64,000 bases of DNA from Bradyrhizobium sp. MOS003 (GTDB lineage: Bacteria; Pseudomonadota; Alphaproteobacteria; Rhizobiales; Xanthobacteraceae): assembly GCF_003020125.1 (NCBI RefSeq), contig NZ_PYFW01000005.1:310001-374000 (forward strand). Reading direction: 5' to 3'. Shown here one piece after another: positions 1 through 7,420 of this stretch (its first letter is position 1; every line of letters starts with the position of its first letter). Made by a program: the position numbers and the translations under genes. The notes below the pieces were generated by a model. It worked only from the letters and a program-made list of their open reading frames with translations, searched no databases and had not been told where the DNA came from.

Positions 1-455
1 TTTCGAAGCTCTTTCGGACTCGAACCGTTTGCATGCGCGCTATTCCACTGTTCGATGGTCCCCCGGAAGGGATCTCCTCTTGTCTCTAGGACGGGCTGGA
101 CCTCTGTCTCTGAAGTCGTCGGATAGCCAAACCATCCCGGCGTTCGCACCAGAGAGATGTGAGTGTTTTGATCTAGGGTAAGCGCACGCTTCGATTTTGC
201 TGAGTAGAAAGTGGCTACCGTGTCAGCTTTCTCGAAATTGTTCATGAAGCCGAGCTTGATCCTTGAGCCGAACTGACGTCGGCTAATTCTCACACAGGGA
301 TCAAGGACATAATAGCGTCCAGAGGCGCTCAGTAACAACGTCCCCAGGCTTACCGTTCTCGCATCCTCGATCGGCTTGGGCGAAGATACACATTCGCCCC
401 ACGCTTCAGAACACAAACTGAGGAGGAGCGACGCAAGAATCACGTACTTCTTCAT
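1..455 (-). CDS. Exported protein of unknown function, 3' end outside the window
   Basis: An open frame runs from the ATG at 455 to the window edge without a stop, so at least 151 residues are present and the C-terminus is missing. The N-terminus is a clear Sec signal peptide: MKKY, then a hydrophobic ILASLLLSL stretch, with probable cleavage after EAWG. The mature part has two cysteines (near residues 22 and 54), no membrane segment and no family I recognise. Its ATG overlaps the TGA of the membrane-protein gene at 452-904 by four bases (ATGA), which points to translational coupling. It is the fourth gene of an operon starting at 2154. Composition is AT-richer than the rest of the window. 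Function unknown; periplasmic or outer-envelope location is inferred from the signal peptide only. Confidence 0.7.
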   Translation of the reverse strand, partial: MKKYVILASLLLSLCSEAWGECVSSPKPIEDARTVSLGTLLLSASGRYYVLDPCVRISRRQFGSRIKLGFMNNFEKADTVATFYSAKSKRALTLDQNTHISLVRTPGWFGYPTTSETEVQPVLETRGDPFRGTIEQWNSAHANGSSPKELR

Positions 456-904
456 GCTGGCGCTCCTGGGTCCACAGCCTTGTCGCTTAAGGCGCTCAGC
501 GCAATTTGCGAGATTAAGAGGGTCCACAGAATGGGAAGAATGGCCGACATGGCCGACACGGTCGGATTCACTGTCTCTGTAGGAATGTGGAGGGCGCCAA
601 TCGCGTCGATCAAAAATGATGCCAGCTGGGCATTGGCAAGCGAGATCGCGAATACGGCGGAGGTGCCCACTAAAAAATAACGATGCCAGCGATTTGCTAT
701 CTTGGTCACGTACCGAAAATATAACGGACTCAAGCAAAGAATGATAAAGAAGCTAATGACTACCGGGTAATTCTGCTGCTCAGGAGTCTGGAAGGCACTT
801 ACCAAACTGGCCTTGGTGCTGATGAATGCCGCAGTCACGTCCGCAGGCAACATTTTGCTAAATCGATCTAATCCAGTATCGGACGACTGAATTGGGGCCG
901 GCAT
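452..904 (-). CDS. Small three-helix membrane protein, unknown function
   Basis: About 150 residues. I take the ATG at 904 rather than the TTG one codon earlier, because an AGGAG lies seven bases before it. A polar N-terminus of about 45 residues is followed by three probable transmembrane helices (roughly residues 47-67, 75-100 and 113-138, the last around ILPILWTLLISQIALSAL). A basic patch (RYVTKIANRWHRY) sits between helices 1 and 2. It begins nine bases after the stop of the coiled-coil gene upstream and overlaps the next gene by four bases. No catalytic motif is visible and I do not recognise the family. Context suggests an envelope complex with the lipoprotein and the exported protein of the same operon; that is inference. 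Confidence 0.7.
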   Translation of the reverse strand: MPAPIQSSDTGLDRFSKMLPADVTAAFISTKASLVSAFQTPEQQNYPVVISFFIILCLSPLYFRYVTKIANRWHRYFLVGTSAVFAISLANAQLASFLIDAIGALHIPTETVNPTVSAMSAILPILWTLLISQIALSALSDKAVDPGAPA

Positions 905-913
905 CAATATCTC

Positions 914-1273
914 CTACGCAAGCGCCAGACCAATGGCTCGTTGAATGATGTCGGCAATCGCTGCTGTCGCCTCGACGTTCTTCTGGAACTCTTTCGCAGC
1001 ATTGATCTCGCTTTGGATATCCGCATTTGCTGATTTTAGGTCGGCAATTGCCCGCTTGAGCTCTTCCGATTCATCAGCGACCTGAAGTTGGGCGTTCTGC
1101 AGCCCGAACAGACACTCGCGCAGCCGCCTTATTGCAGTTGCCATTGCCGCCCTTGTTTCGGGCGGCGCAACGGCTTGGTTTTGGTATTCCGCCTCAAGCA
1201 GATTGATGTAGTTCTGGAGGTTCGGAATGATCAGAGCTCCGGCCTGAGCAAATTGCTGGCTGTTTGCCATCAT
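914..1273 (-). CDS. Small coiled-coil protein, unknown function
   Basis: About 119 residues. The ATG at 1273 shares one base with the TGA of the upstream lipoprotein gene (TGATG) and follows an AAGGGGG ribosome-binding site; a TTG one codon earlier is the only longer start. There is no signal peptide. Residues about 15-95 are strongly helical, with heptad-like spacing in the section containing ESEELKRAIADLKSANADI, and the C-terminal 20 residues (AIADIIQRAIGLALA) form a hydrophobic or amphipathic helix that could touch a membrane. There are no enzymatic motifs. One-base overlap upstream and a nine-base gap downstream place it inside the 2154-to-1 operon. A structural or adaptor role is only a guess. 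Confidence 0.7.
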   Translation of the reverse strand: MMANSQQFAQAGALIIPNLQNYINLLEAEYQNQAVAPPETRAAMATAIRRLRECLFGLQNAQLQVADESEELKRAIADLKSANADIQSEINAAKEFQKNVEATAAIADIIQRAIGLALA

Positions 1274-2154
1274 CAAGCCCCCTTCTTCACGGCAGCATCC
1301 AGCGCCTGCGCCTTCTCAAAGAAGTCAAGCAGGAGGCCGGCAGCATCGGTAAACGAATAGGTCGAATCCTTAGCCGCGCGGACGACGGCTCTGTGAGCCA
1401 CAAGAAGGGCCCGGAAAGGGACGCGCGAATCCGCCGTCGCCAGTTCGTTTAAGCTTTTCTCTTGAAGGCTTAGCTCGTTGGTCAATCGAACCTGCTCGGC
1501 AGGGTCCGTCGATCTCTTAAGGGCTTCGGCCTGCTCCTGAAGATATCCCTTCTCAACACCGATAACGATGCCTTGAAGCTGATAGGACGTAGCCCCCAAG
1601 GAAGTTATCGCATTCTCGATGCGATATCGGTTTCTGATGATCGCGGCTCTTAGAGCCTCGACACGCTGCGCCTCAATAACCTCGCTTGCAACAAATCCTA
1701 CAAGATCTAGCGCCGCAAGCACTGTAGCGGACTGCCGGACTTGCGATCCGAATGATTTGACGCCAGCGCGCGCCGCGGAGTCGATTTTTCCTACGGCTTT
1801 CTGGATCGCTTCGGTATCTTTGGCAGCGGCCAGCTCAGCAAGCCCGTTGCTGTAGGCAGTCACTTGCGCCATGTAGAGAAGGGCATTCGGAATGGTCGAC
1901 TTCGGTGGCGTAAGCCCTTCGAAGGTGCAGCCCCTTCCTATTTCGCAAGACCCAATCCTAAGATCTTTGAGCTGCGCTCGGATCTGGATTCTGCGCTTTA
2001 TCTCATTGTTGCGTTCATCCAGCTTGGCGAGTGCCGATTGGCTCGCGGAGACCCCTTTCGCAAAAGTACTGATCGACTCTTTGTACGGCTCTGTGGTGCA
2101 AGCTCCGAGCCACAGCGTGCAAGCAATGACTACCGCGCAACGCACGGAACGCAT
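1273..2154 (-). CDS. Predicted lipoprotein with long helical region, unknown function
   Basis: 293 residues. The N-terminus is a lipoprotein signal: MRSVRC, hydrophobic core, then the lipobox LGAC with the acylated Cys at residue 19. The second mature residue is Thr, not Asp, so outer-membrane sorting is plausible. A strong purine-rich ribosome-binding site (GGGGGAGAGG) precedes the ATG. Most of the protein is predicted helical and Ala/Glu/Arg-rich, with a small Cys pair (GSCEIGRGC, about residues 68-76) and no known domain that I can name. It is the first gene of a four-gene operon whose members overlap or nearly touch. The operon is AT-richer than the downstream chromosome, which suggests transfer. 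Function unknown. Confidence 0.7.
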   Translation of the reverse strand: MRSVRCAVVIACTLWLGACTTEPYKESISTFAKGVSASQSALAKLDERNNEIKRRIQIRAQLKDLRIGSCEIGRGCTFEGLTPPKSTIPNALLYMAQVTAYSNGLAELAAAKDTEAIQKAVGKIDSAARAGVKSFGSQVRQSATVLAALDLVGFVASEVIEAQRVEALRAAIIRNRYRIENAITSLGATSYQLQGIVIGVEKGYLQEQAEALKRSTDPAEQVRLTNELSLQEKSLNELATADSRVPFRALLVAHRAVVRAAKDSTYSFTDAAGLLLDFFEKAQALDAAVKKGA

Positions 2155-2646
2155 CGGCCCCTCTCCCCCTATTTAGCTCCCGGATCGAGTTGATCACGCA
2201 AATTTCTGACAATCAATCAGATTGTGCTGCGAGATAGACACTACCGATGTCGAGCGACCGTAAGATGGTGTCACCGGGCTAACGGCGCTTGGTTGTTAGA
2301 AGGGTCAGGTGCCCGCACCGTTGGTCATTTGTGCGGCGCATTATTTCGTCTGATGAAGTGTCGAGCGAAGCGCCCACCTGAACGATACAAACTACGTGGT
2401 GACGTTAGGTACGCAAGCTTCGTGAGGACGGAATACTCCCGCGGCACGAGGTGGTTGCGTGGTCCGCGCCGATGGATCACCTCGGCCTCTTAGGGCAGTT
2501 GACGGTTTCGGCGAGAGCGCGGGCAACGCTACTATGCCCTGCTGGAACAACCCGCCATGGCGGCCTAACTCAAACAGCGGCGTCCGGCGAACCGGGGCGG
2601 TTCAGCCCTGTCGGCTTGCACCGATTTAACCCAAAGCCAATCCGCT
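2155..2646. other. Gene-poor stretch between unknown operon and hypothetical genes
   Basis: No convincing gene. The promoter of the operon starting at 2154 should lie in the first 150 bases, but I see no clear -35/-10 pair. Around 2512-2562 an 18-codon open stub (ending in YYALLEQPAMAA and a TAA) resembles the C-terminus of a transposase or integrase. It is followed by a repeat-like GC-rich tract to about 2640. This may be the edge of a decayed mobile element, but no full element or paired inverted repeats could be identified. Two plus-strand open frames (2224-2493 and 2451-2657) lack ribosome-binding sites and look accidental. Confidence 0.4.
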
Positions 2647-3063
2647 CTAGCTGTTGAGCTGCGGCGGCTTGAAATTCGGAAAGCGGGTGAGCATTGCGGT
2701 CTTGACGAACTTCAGGTGCGCAATGCTGCTGGCCAACTCCTTGAGCCGGCGCTGGCCGTTGGAGATGTCCGCCGCAAAGAGATCCTGGTGATGGTTGTCA
2801 AGCGCCTCCCGCTCGAGATACTCATCGGTGCCGTTTCCGAAGGTGACGGATGCACGCGCGAGGGCATCGTCAACACGCCGGTTGAGACCGGCCTGCTCCT
2901 TCTCCGCTTCCTGCAACGCTGTTTCGATCGCCGTTAGGACGGCACCAATCCGCGCGCGGTCGGTCTCCGCATCTCGCTCGGCGGAGCGCGCCTTGAAGGT
3001 TTTGTCTTCGCGGCGGGAGCCGAGAAGATTATGTGCGCGAGCTCTCAGGAACAGCTGAAACAT
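2647..3063 (-). CDS. Hypothetical coiled-coil protein
   Basis: 138 residues, no signal peptide or membrane helix. The middle (about residues 25-125) is charged and helix-forming, with many Glu, Arg, Ala and Leu in alternating pattern, ending in a Phe-rich tail (LTRFPNFKPPQLNS). It stands alone on the minus strand with the unknown small genes at 3105-3477 upstream. No family recognised. Coding character (GC-rich third positions, minimal rare codons) is better than in the overlapping plus-strand frames, which I treat as shadows. Function unknown. Confidence 0.5.
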   Translation of the reverse strand: MFQLFLRARAHNLLGSRREDKTFKARSAERDAETDRARIGAVLTAIETALQEAEKEQAGLNRRVDDALARASVTFGNGTDEYLEREALDNHHQDLFAADISNGQRRLKELASSIAHLKFVKTAMLTRFPNFKPPQLNS

Positions 3064-3104
3064 TTAGGCCATCCCACCTTCGAGATTTGGGCCGTTACCA
3101 TGGG

Positions 3105-3350
3105 TCAGACATAGTTAACAAAGCCTAAATCCTGCGTCGGCTTCGCCTGGCTTTGTGCGATCCACACCCGCCAAGCTGCTTCGTGCTCGGAATAGAGCTC
3201 AAGCCATCGCACGCCGTCAACCGCGGTCGTTGCTGCAACATCCAGCGCTTCGAATTCCGCCGTCTCCTCCAGCGACAGGCCGATCAGAACACGATGCCCT
3301 TTCGCGTCAACGAAATACCTGCGGGGCGCGTTGTGCCGTTGATCAGTCAT
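3105..3350 (-). CDS. Hypothetical small soluble protein
   Basis: 81 residues, acidic overall, no signal peptide. Pattern: a basic N-terminus, a short predicted strand pair (RRYFVDAKGHRVLIGL), then an acidic helix (LEETAEFEALDVA) and a Trp-rich region (RWLELYSEHEAAWRVWIAQSQ). Its start overlaps the end of the 44-residue membrane-protein frame at 3343-3477 by eight bases, so the two could be translationally coupled. No family recognised and function unknown. Confidence 0.5.
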   Translation of the reverse strand: MTDQRHNAPRRYFVDAKGHRVLIGLSLEETAEFEALDVAATTAVDGVRWLELYSEHEAAWRVWIAQSQAKPTQDLGFVNYV

Positions 3351-3477
3351 TTGAATGTCCCTCGTTCATGATCCAAGGACCAGGAAGATCTTTCAGATGC
3401 CGACCATAGGTAGAAACAAACGCGATCAAAATGAGGGCGCAAGTCGTCGCGCCCAGCAACGCAATGAGGTACGTCAT
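3343..3477 (-). CDS. Possible 44-residue single-helix membrane protein
   Basis: ATG at 3477, TGA at 3345-3343. The first 24 residues form one hydrophobic helix (MTYLIALLGATTCALILIAF), followed by a short basic/polar tail ending in MNEGHSND. An AGGT lies about eight bases upstream of the start. It overlaps the next gene by eight bases, the usual arrangement for coupled small genes. A longer frame on the same strand (3347-3580) covers the same DNA but has Cys/Trp/Arg-rich, shadow-like composition, so I prefer this one. Function unknown; inner-membrane location inferred. Confidence 0.4.
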   Translation of the reverse strand: MTYLIALLGATTCALILIAFVSTYGRHLKDLPGPWIMNEGHSND

Positions 3478-3649
3478 TATGCTTACCTACGCGCCCCCGG
3501 AAAAATCGGGACGACCGGACTCTCGCCATGAACTCTTCCGTCTTAGGCTGGCTTTCCAAAGCGCTCAAGGACGGCAACAAGTTAACCTAACCGCAGATGG
3601 TTAGTTCGACCTCGATGACGACCATTCAGTTTGGGCGGCGCGCGCCGTT

Positions 3650-3817
3650 CTACGATTCCGATGGCCGCTGGGCTCGACCGGTCTCCATCGCGGCGGCGGA
3701 ATAGGGCGCATAAAGACGATATCGTGCCGATCGCTTCCGCGAGCGCCGCGCCCGCACGGCATAGCCACAGCCAAAACCCGCTGCGAAAATCGACATCAAA
3801 ACCAGGGCAGCCAACAT
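3650..3817 (-). CDS. Small membrane-anchored basic protein
   Basis: From the ATG at 3817 the product is 55 residues: one transmembrane helix (MLAALVLMSIFAAGFGCGYAV) followed by a very basic tail (RARRSRKRSARYR). This layout, including the GFGCGYAVR signature, is common among short hypothetical proteins of Bradyrhizobium as I remember them. An in-frame GTG at 3832 is an alternative start. The open frame continues upstream to 4018, but that section looks non-coding. Function unknown; the topology suggests an inner-membrane protein with a cytoplasmic nucleic-acid- or lipid-binding tail. Confidence 0.5.
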   Translation of the reverse strand: MLAALVLMSIFAAGFGCGYAVRARRSRKRSARYRLYAPYSAAAMETGRAQRPSES

Positions 3818-4326
3818 TTGGAATGTTCCCACGTTTGCCGGAACGTTCCTCCCGCGCTCATTTTCATCTTTTCGTTGTGTCGACTTCAAGATCGTGACCG
3901 CTGAAAGTTTTGTCAGACGAAGATGAAGTTTGTGCAACGTAATGCTTGAAGATTGGTCGGCGCGCGGGGCACGGAGCGCGGAGAAGAGCCTCGGGTTCTG
4001 TTTACCAGAACTCGTCACATAGACACTATGAACCCTCGTTCATTTGGCGCTTCAAACGTTGCCGGCGCGGAGAACGAGCGTCGGAGGACGCGCACCGGAT
4101 TCGCCAGCGAAGTACCGTGGTACTACGGAGCGCCGCGCGTCGATTTCGTCGCGGTAAGGTTGAGCGGTTAGCTTAATCCGCGTTGTTTGTTGCGAAGTCT
4201 CACCGATCGCATATCCATCCTCACACCGGGCTCCCCCAAGCCCGGCCCCACCCAAGCAAAGCCGTCGAGCGAACATGGGTCGCTTGGCGGCTTTGTCGTT
4301 GTCTCGACAAGAGGATCATTTCGGTT
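3818..4326. other. Intergenic stretch without a convincing gene
   Basis: About 500 bases between a minus-strand small membrane protein and a plus-strand HTH protein, so it must carry both promoters, but none is recognisable. A short plus-strand frame from ATG 4028 to 4171 (47 residues, containing EVPWYYGAP) has no good ribosome-binding site and I leave it uncalled. A 14-base inverted repeat, AGTACC-GT-GGTACT, lies at 4111-4124. Confidence 0.35.
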
Positions 4327-4500
4327 ATGGCGCGCAAGCCCTGGTCGTTCAAGGAAGACCGCCGGCTCATGGAGCTGGCCAAGTCTTCGGCTTCGCTGGA
4401 AGAGGCGGCGAAAGTTCTCGGACGCTCGCCTGATGCGATCAAGCGCATGGCCTTGCGGCTTGGTCTTTCGCTGAAGCAGAAGACGGGCAAGAAGAGCTAG
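4327..4500 (+). CDS. Small Myb/SANT-like helix-turn-helix protein
   Basis: 57 residues from the ATG at 4327 (MARKPWSF). The sequence has the SANT/Myb-type three-helix pattern: PWSFKEDRRLMELA, then SLEEAAKVLGRSPDAIKRMALRLGL, with a lysine-rich tail. The open frame extends 48 codons further upstream, but that part is Pro/His/Cys-rich and unlikely to be coding. Short orphan proteins of this type are common in rhizobia and are presumed DNA-binding; no target is known to me. The stop codon lies inside the first unit of a 14-bp tandem repeat. Confidence 0.6.
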   Translation: MARKPWSFKEDRRLMELAKSSASLEEAAKVLGRSPDAIKRMALRLGLSLKQKTGKKS

Positions 4501-4549
4501 TCCTGGAGAGCTAGTCCCCGGGAGCTAGTCCCCGGGAGCTAGTCCTGGA
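4495..4549. repeat. 14-bp tandem repeat, about four copies
   Basis: Units AGCTAGTCCTGGAG, AGCTAGTCCCCGGG, AGCTAGTCCCCGGG and AGCTAGTCCTGGA follow each other without gaps. The first unit contains the TAG stop of the upstream HTH gene. Each unit carries a CTAG, and the central ones carry CCCGGG. Too short and spacer-free to be CRISPR. Slippage could vary the copy number. Confidence 0.8.
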
Positions 4550-4680
4550 ATAGCTTGGGCCAGCCTTGCATGGTCGCTGCCGCGTCGACACCTCTCCGAA
4601 CCCCGTGCAGCTATTGGCTTGGCCCATCGGAACCAAAGCAACCATTGGATGTTATCCAGGCTTCGCAGTGAGGTTTGGCA

Positions 4681-4836
4681 GTGCTCAATTTTGCCATTTC
4701 CGCAATGTTGACTTGGCTGGCGGTCAACATCGCTTTCGTGGTGTTTCGGTTGAGGGCCACCCGCGATCCCGCCGCGCCCCACGGCCACGGGGCCGGCCAA
4801 CCTTATCCAGCGACCGTTCACGCCCGCCCCCGGTGA
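4681..4836 (+). CDS. Possible 51-residue membrane-anchored small protein
   Basis: A GTG at 4681 is preceded by GTGAGG at a seven-base spacing, a good ribosome-binding site. The product starts VLNFAISAMLTWLAVNIAF, one transmembrane helix of about 24 residues, then RLRAT and a Pro/His/Ala-rich tail ending at the TGA 4834-4836. A later ATG at 4705 is an alternative start with weaker context. It matches the one-helix-plus-basic-tail style of other small orphan genes nearby. Function unknown; real expression not proven. Confidence 0.45.
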   Translation: MLNFAISAMLTWLAVNIAFVVFRLRATRDPAAPHGHGAGQPYPATVHARPR

Positions 4837-4878
4837 CGCTACCTGGCGTCCTGCCTTCGGTGCGCCCGGCCGTCAGAC

Positions 4879-5115
4879 CTAGTTGCGCGTCTTCTTCTGG
4901 GAGCCCATCCCGGGGCTCGTTCCGTAGTTGGGTGTCCCCGTCCCCTTGAAAGCTCCACCCATGCTGTCCGAACCGGAATTCGTCGCGGTGCCGCTGCGGG
5001 TGGTGGGCTGATTGCCGGCTGGCTGGTCTTTGGTCCCCTGCGCGGAGGCCACGGCGCTTCCGACGACCAACGACAGGAGGAGGCTTAACGTCCTGATCAT
5101 ACTGTCAACTTTCAT
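4879..5115 (-). CDS. Small secreted Gly/Ser/Thr-rich protein
   Basis: 78 residues from the ATG at 5115; an ATG at 5100 (MIRTLSLLL) is equally possible, and neither has an obvious ribosome-binding site. The N-terminus is a Sec signal peptide with probable cleavage after AVASA. The mature part is about 50 residues, low-complexity and rich in Gly, Thr, Ser and Asn (SGSDSMGGAFKGTGTPNYG), with a basic C-terminus (GSQKKTRN), so probably disordered. No cysteines in the mature protein. Function unknown; periplasmic or extracellular. Confidence 0.5.
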   Translation of the reverse strand: MKVDSMIRTLSLLLSLVVGSAVASAQGTKDQPAGNQPTTRSGTATNSGSDSMGGAFKGTGTPNYGTSPGMGSQKKTRN

Positions 5116-5283
5116 GCATAGGCCACGGACCATCGGTCGGGCAAGCCACTTGGTAGCCCTTCCAGGCCGGTCTGCCCGTTAAACCCTATCTTAGCCCCCG
5201 CTGGCTAGGATCAATTCCCAAGATAATTCCAAAGATAATTCCCACGCTCAGTCCCCAGCCTCTCCTCATTCCACCCGGACCGG

Positions 5284-6870
5284 ATGAGACACCAGCGACC
5301 GAACCTTCCGTTTGCGGCGCTCGTACTCGCGAGCACAATGGCGTTTGGCCTGGCTGGGCATTTCGCGGCAGAGGCGGTCATTCGCCACCAGCAGATGCAT
5401 CAGCTCAACGAGCTGACCGAGGTCGTTCTGCGCCGTTCCGAATTTGCGGTCGATTTTGCCGCGGGCAGCCTGGACGAGCTTGCGAGGCGTGATCTTGCCA
5501 ACTGCGCGCCGGCGGCGCTGCAAGCCATTCGGCTCCACGTCTACCAGCGCTCGGCGATCAAGGACGTCCGTCTCGTCAATCCGGACGGATCGGTGATCTG
5601 CTCGGCCTATTCCGAGACGCTCGAGTTCGACAAGGGATGGGCCGATCGCCGCGACATGCTGCCCTCGCACGACAAGAAGCTCTCGCTGTTCCGCGTGGAG
5701 CAGTTCGGCGGCGACGCGTTGGGCGTGCTCAGGGACGTCAATCGCAGCTCCGCGCTGGTCGCCATCCTTGGCCTCAACGCCGGCCTGTTCGATCTCATGC
5801 CAGCCGAGCTGCGCGCACACAGCGAAGTGATACTCGCCTTGAGCAACGGCGAGAAGCTCGGCGAATTCCGGCTCGATGCCGACAAGCCCCTGCCCGAGCC
5901 GATCAGCTTCGACAGGCGTTCGACGCGCTTCCCGCTTCACACGACGATCCGGCTCGAGCAAGCGGTGCTTTCGAGCTGGAACAGCGAGGCCTATTGGCCG
6001 GCGCTCGCAGTCGCCCTTGGCCTTGGTGCACTGTTCGGCATCCTGCTGGCACGCAGCCGCCGCATGGAAGGGCCGGTCGCCGATCTCGATCGCGGCCTCG
6101 CGGCCGGCGAATTCAAGCCATACTACCAACCCATCTTCGAGCTCAGGAGCGGCAAGATCACGGGCTGCGAGGTTCTGGCGCGCTGGGTTCGTCGGGACGG
6201 CTCGGTGGTGCCGCCGATGAACTTCATACCGCTAGCCGAATCCAGCGGACGCATCCAGGTGATGACCTGGCAGATCCTGAAATCGACGCTCGCCGACCTG
6301 CAGGGCGTTCTGAGGGCGGACAAGACCTTCAAGATGTCCGTGAATGTCGTTCCCAAGCACCTGCTGAGTGCCGGCTTCGTCGAGACGCTGCGCCGCACGG
6401 TCCTGGCGGCAAGAATCTCCGCACGCCAGATCGTGGTCGAAGTGACCGAACGCGACGAGCTCGACGATCTCGCGCACGCCGCGACTGTGGTGGCCGAGCT
6501 GCGTGACCATGGCTTCCGCGTCGCCATCGACGACGTCGGCGTGGGTCACAGCGGTCTGTCGCGGCTGAAGGGGCTCGGCGCCAACACGATCAAGATCGAC
6601 AAATTCTTCGTAGACACCATCACCGTGGACGCCTCGACCACGACAATCGTCGAGATGTTGGTCGCGCTCGCCAGGGACTTCCGGATGACGGTCGTTGCCG
6701 AGGGTATCGAGACGGAGGAGCAGCGCCGTGCCCTGATCGCGTCCGGCGTCGAAGAAGGACAGGGCTATCTCGTCGCCGCGCCGCTGCCGTTTGCGAAATT
6801 CAGCGAGCTGGTCGATTCACACCGCCACTCCGCATCCGCAGTGCCGGCCGACGACGTCCTTGTGGCCTGA
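5284..6870 (+). CDS. CSS-motif sensor / EAL-domain c-di-GMP phosphodiesterase
   Basis: 528 residues. TM1 at about 9-28, a periplasmic region of about 210 residues with two cysteines in the CSS-motif pattern (LANCAPA and SVICSAYSE, near residues 78 and 109), TM2 at about 236-256, then a cytoplasmic EAL domain (about 270-515). Catalytic and metal-binding residues look intact: the EVL signature (GCEVLARW), the Asn of KMSVNVVP, the Glu of VVEVTE, the DD of AIDDVGVGHSGL, the Lys of IKIDKFF and the Glu of VVAEGIETEEQ. The loop DDVGVGHSGL departs from the usual DDFGTGYSSL. Hydrolysis of c-di-GMP to pGpG is expected. In CSS-motif PDEs the periplasmic cysteines report redox state, so redox gating is plausible here. 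Monocistronic. Confidence 0.85.
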   Translation: MRHQRPNLPFAALVLASTMAFGLAGHFAAEAVIRHQQMHQLNELTEVVLRRSEFAVDFAAGSLDELARRDLANCAPAALQAIRLHVYQRSAIKDVRLVNPDGSVICSAYSETLEFDKGWADRRDMLPSHDKKLSLFRVEQFGGDALGVLRDVNRSSALVAILGLNAGLFDLMPAELRAHSEVILALSNGEKLGEFRLDADKPLPEPISFDRRSTRFPLHTTIRLEQAVLSSWNSEAYWPALAVALGLGALFGILLARSRRMEGPVADLDRGLAAGEFKPYYQPIFELRSGKITGCEVLARWVRRDGSVVPPMNFIPLAESSGRIQVMTWQILKSTLADLQGVLRADKTFKMSVNVVPKHLLSAGFVETLRRTVLAARISARQIVVEVTERDELDDLAHAATVVAELRDHGFRVAIDDVGVGHSGLSRLKGLGANTIKIDKFFVDTITVDASTTTIVEMLVALARDFRMTVVAEGIETEEQRRALIASGVEEGQGYLVAAPLPFAKFSELVDSHRHSASAVPADDVLVA

Positions 6871-7008
6871 CCATCGTTCCCGGACGACCTTCCCGCCGGC
6901 GATGGCGGCCAAGTTGCAGGCAGTCCGCGATGCGGAAGATCGGCGGGGTCTTTTAACGATGTTCTCGTCTTTCGAAGCGGGACCGAATCCAAGCGGCTAT
7001 GGTAGCCC

Positions 7009-7374
7009 ATGCGCCGTAATCATCTCATCGCAGCCGCGGGAATCTGTCTTGCCCTGATCGTCTATGCCACATTGGCAAGACTGGCGGGACGGCCGGCGCT
7101 GATGGGACATAGCGAAGCCTATTGGATCGTGGTCATCGAGCGCTTCAGCGCCTATGGGCTGCTGGGCTTCCTGCTGGCCTTCCTATTGCCCGGCCGGCTG
7201 GTTCTGGCTTGCTCGCTGGTCGTGGCCGTCGCAATGGGGCTCGAATTTCTGCAAACGCTGACGCCAGATCGTGACCCGGGCTTCCTGGACGTCCTGCAAA
7301 AGACGGCGGGCGGAACCTTCGGCGTCATCCTCGCCCAGACGATCCTCGCCTTCTTGCCTCGCCCGCCAGCCTGA
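7009..7374 (+). CDS. VanZ-like family membrane protein
   Basis: 121 residues with four hydrophobic segments (about 5-22, 44-61, 63-80 and 95-114). The arrangement and the conserved GLEFLQTLTPDRDPGFLDVLQ region between helices 3 and 4 match the VanZ-like family, in which an E..Q...P.R....D motif is typical. Biochemical function in proteobacteria is unknown; the name comes from a teicoplanin-resistance gene, and resistance should not be assumed here. Single gene, convergent with the CHRD gene. Confidence 0.65.
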   Translation: MRRNHLIAAAGICLALIVYATLARLAGRPALMGHSEAYWIVVIERFSAYGLLGFLLAFLLPGRLVLACSLVVAVAMGLEFLQTLTPDRDPGFLDVLQKTAGGTFGVILAQTILAFLPRPPA

Positions 7375-7420
7375 GGCTCGCGGCGCCGACAAGTTCTTCA
7401 GCGCCTTCGGCGACCTCCCC

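Noticed and set aside
3347..3580. 77-residue minus-strand frame
   Set aside because: Cys/Trp/Arg-rich shadow composition; the overlapping 44-residue frame looks more like a protein.
4495..4549. CRISPR-like repeat
   Set aside because: Units are 14 bp with no spacers and no cas genes are in the window.
4525..4821. 98-residue minus-strand frame opposite the small GTG gene
   Set aside because: No start context, Trp/Arg/Gly-rich and antisense to the better-supported small gene at 4681-4836.
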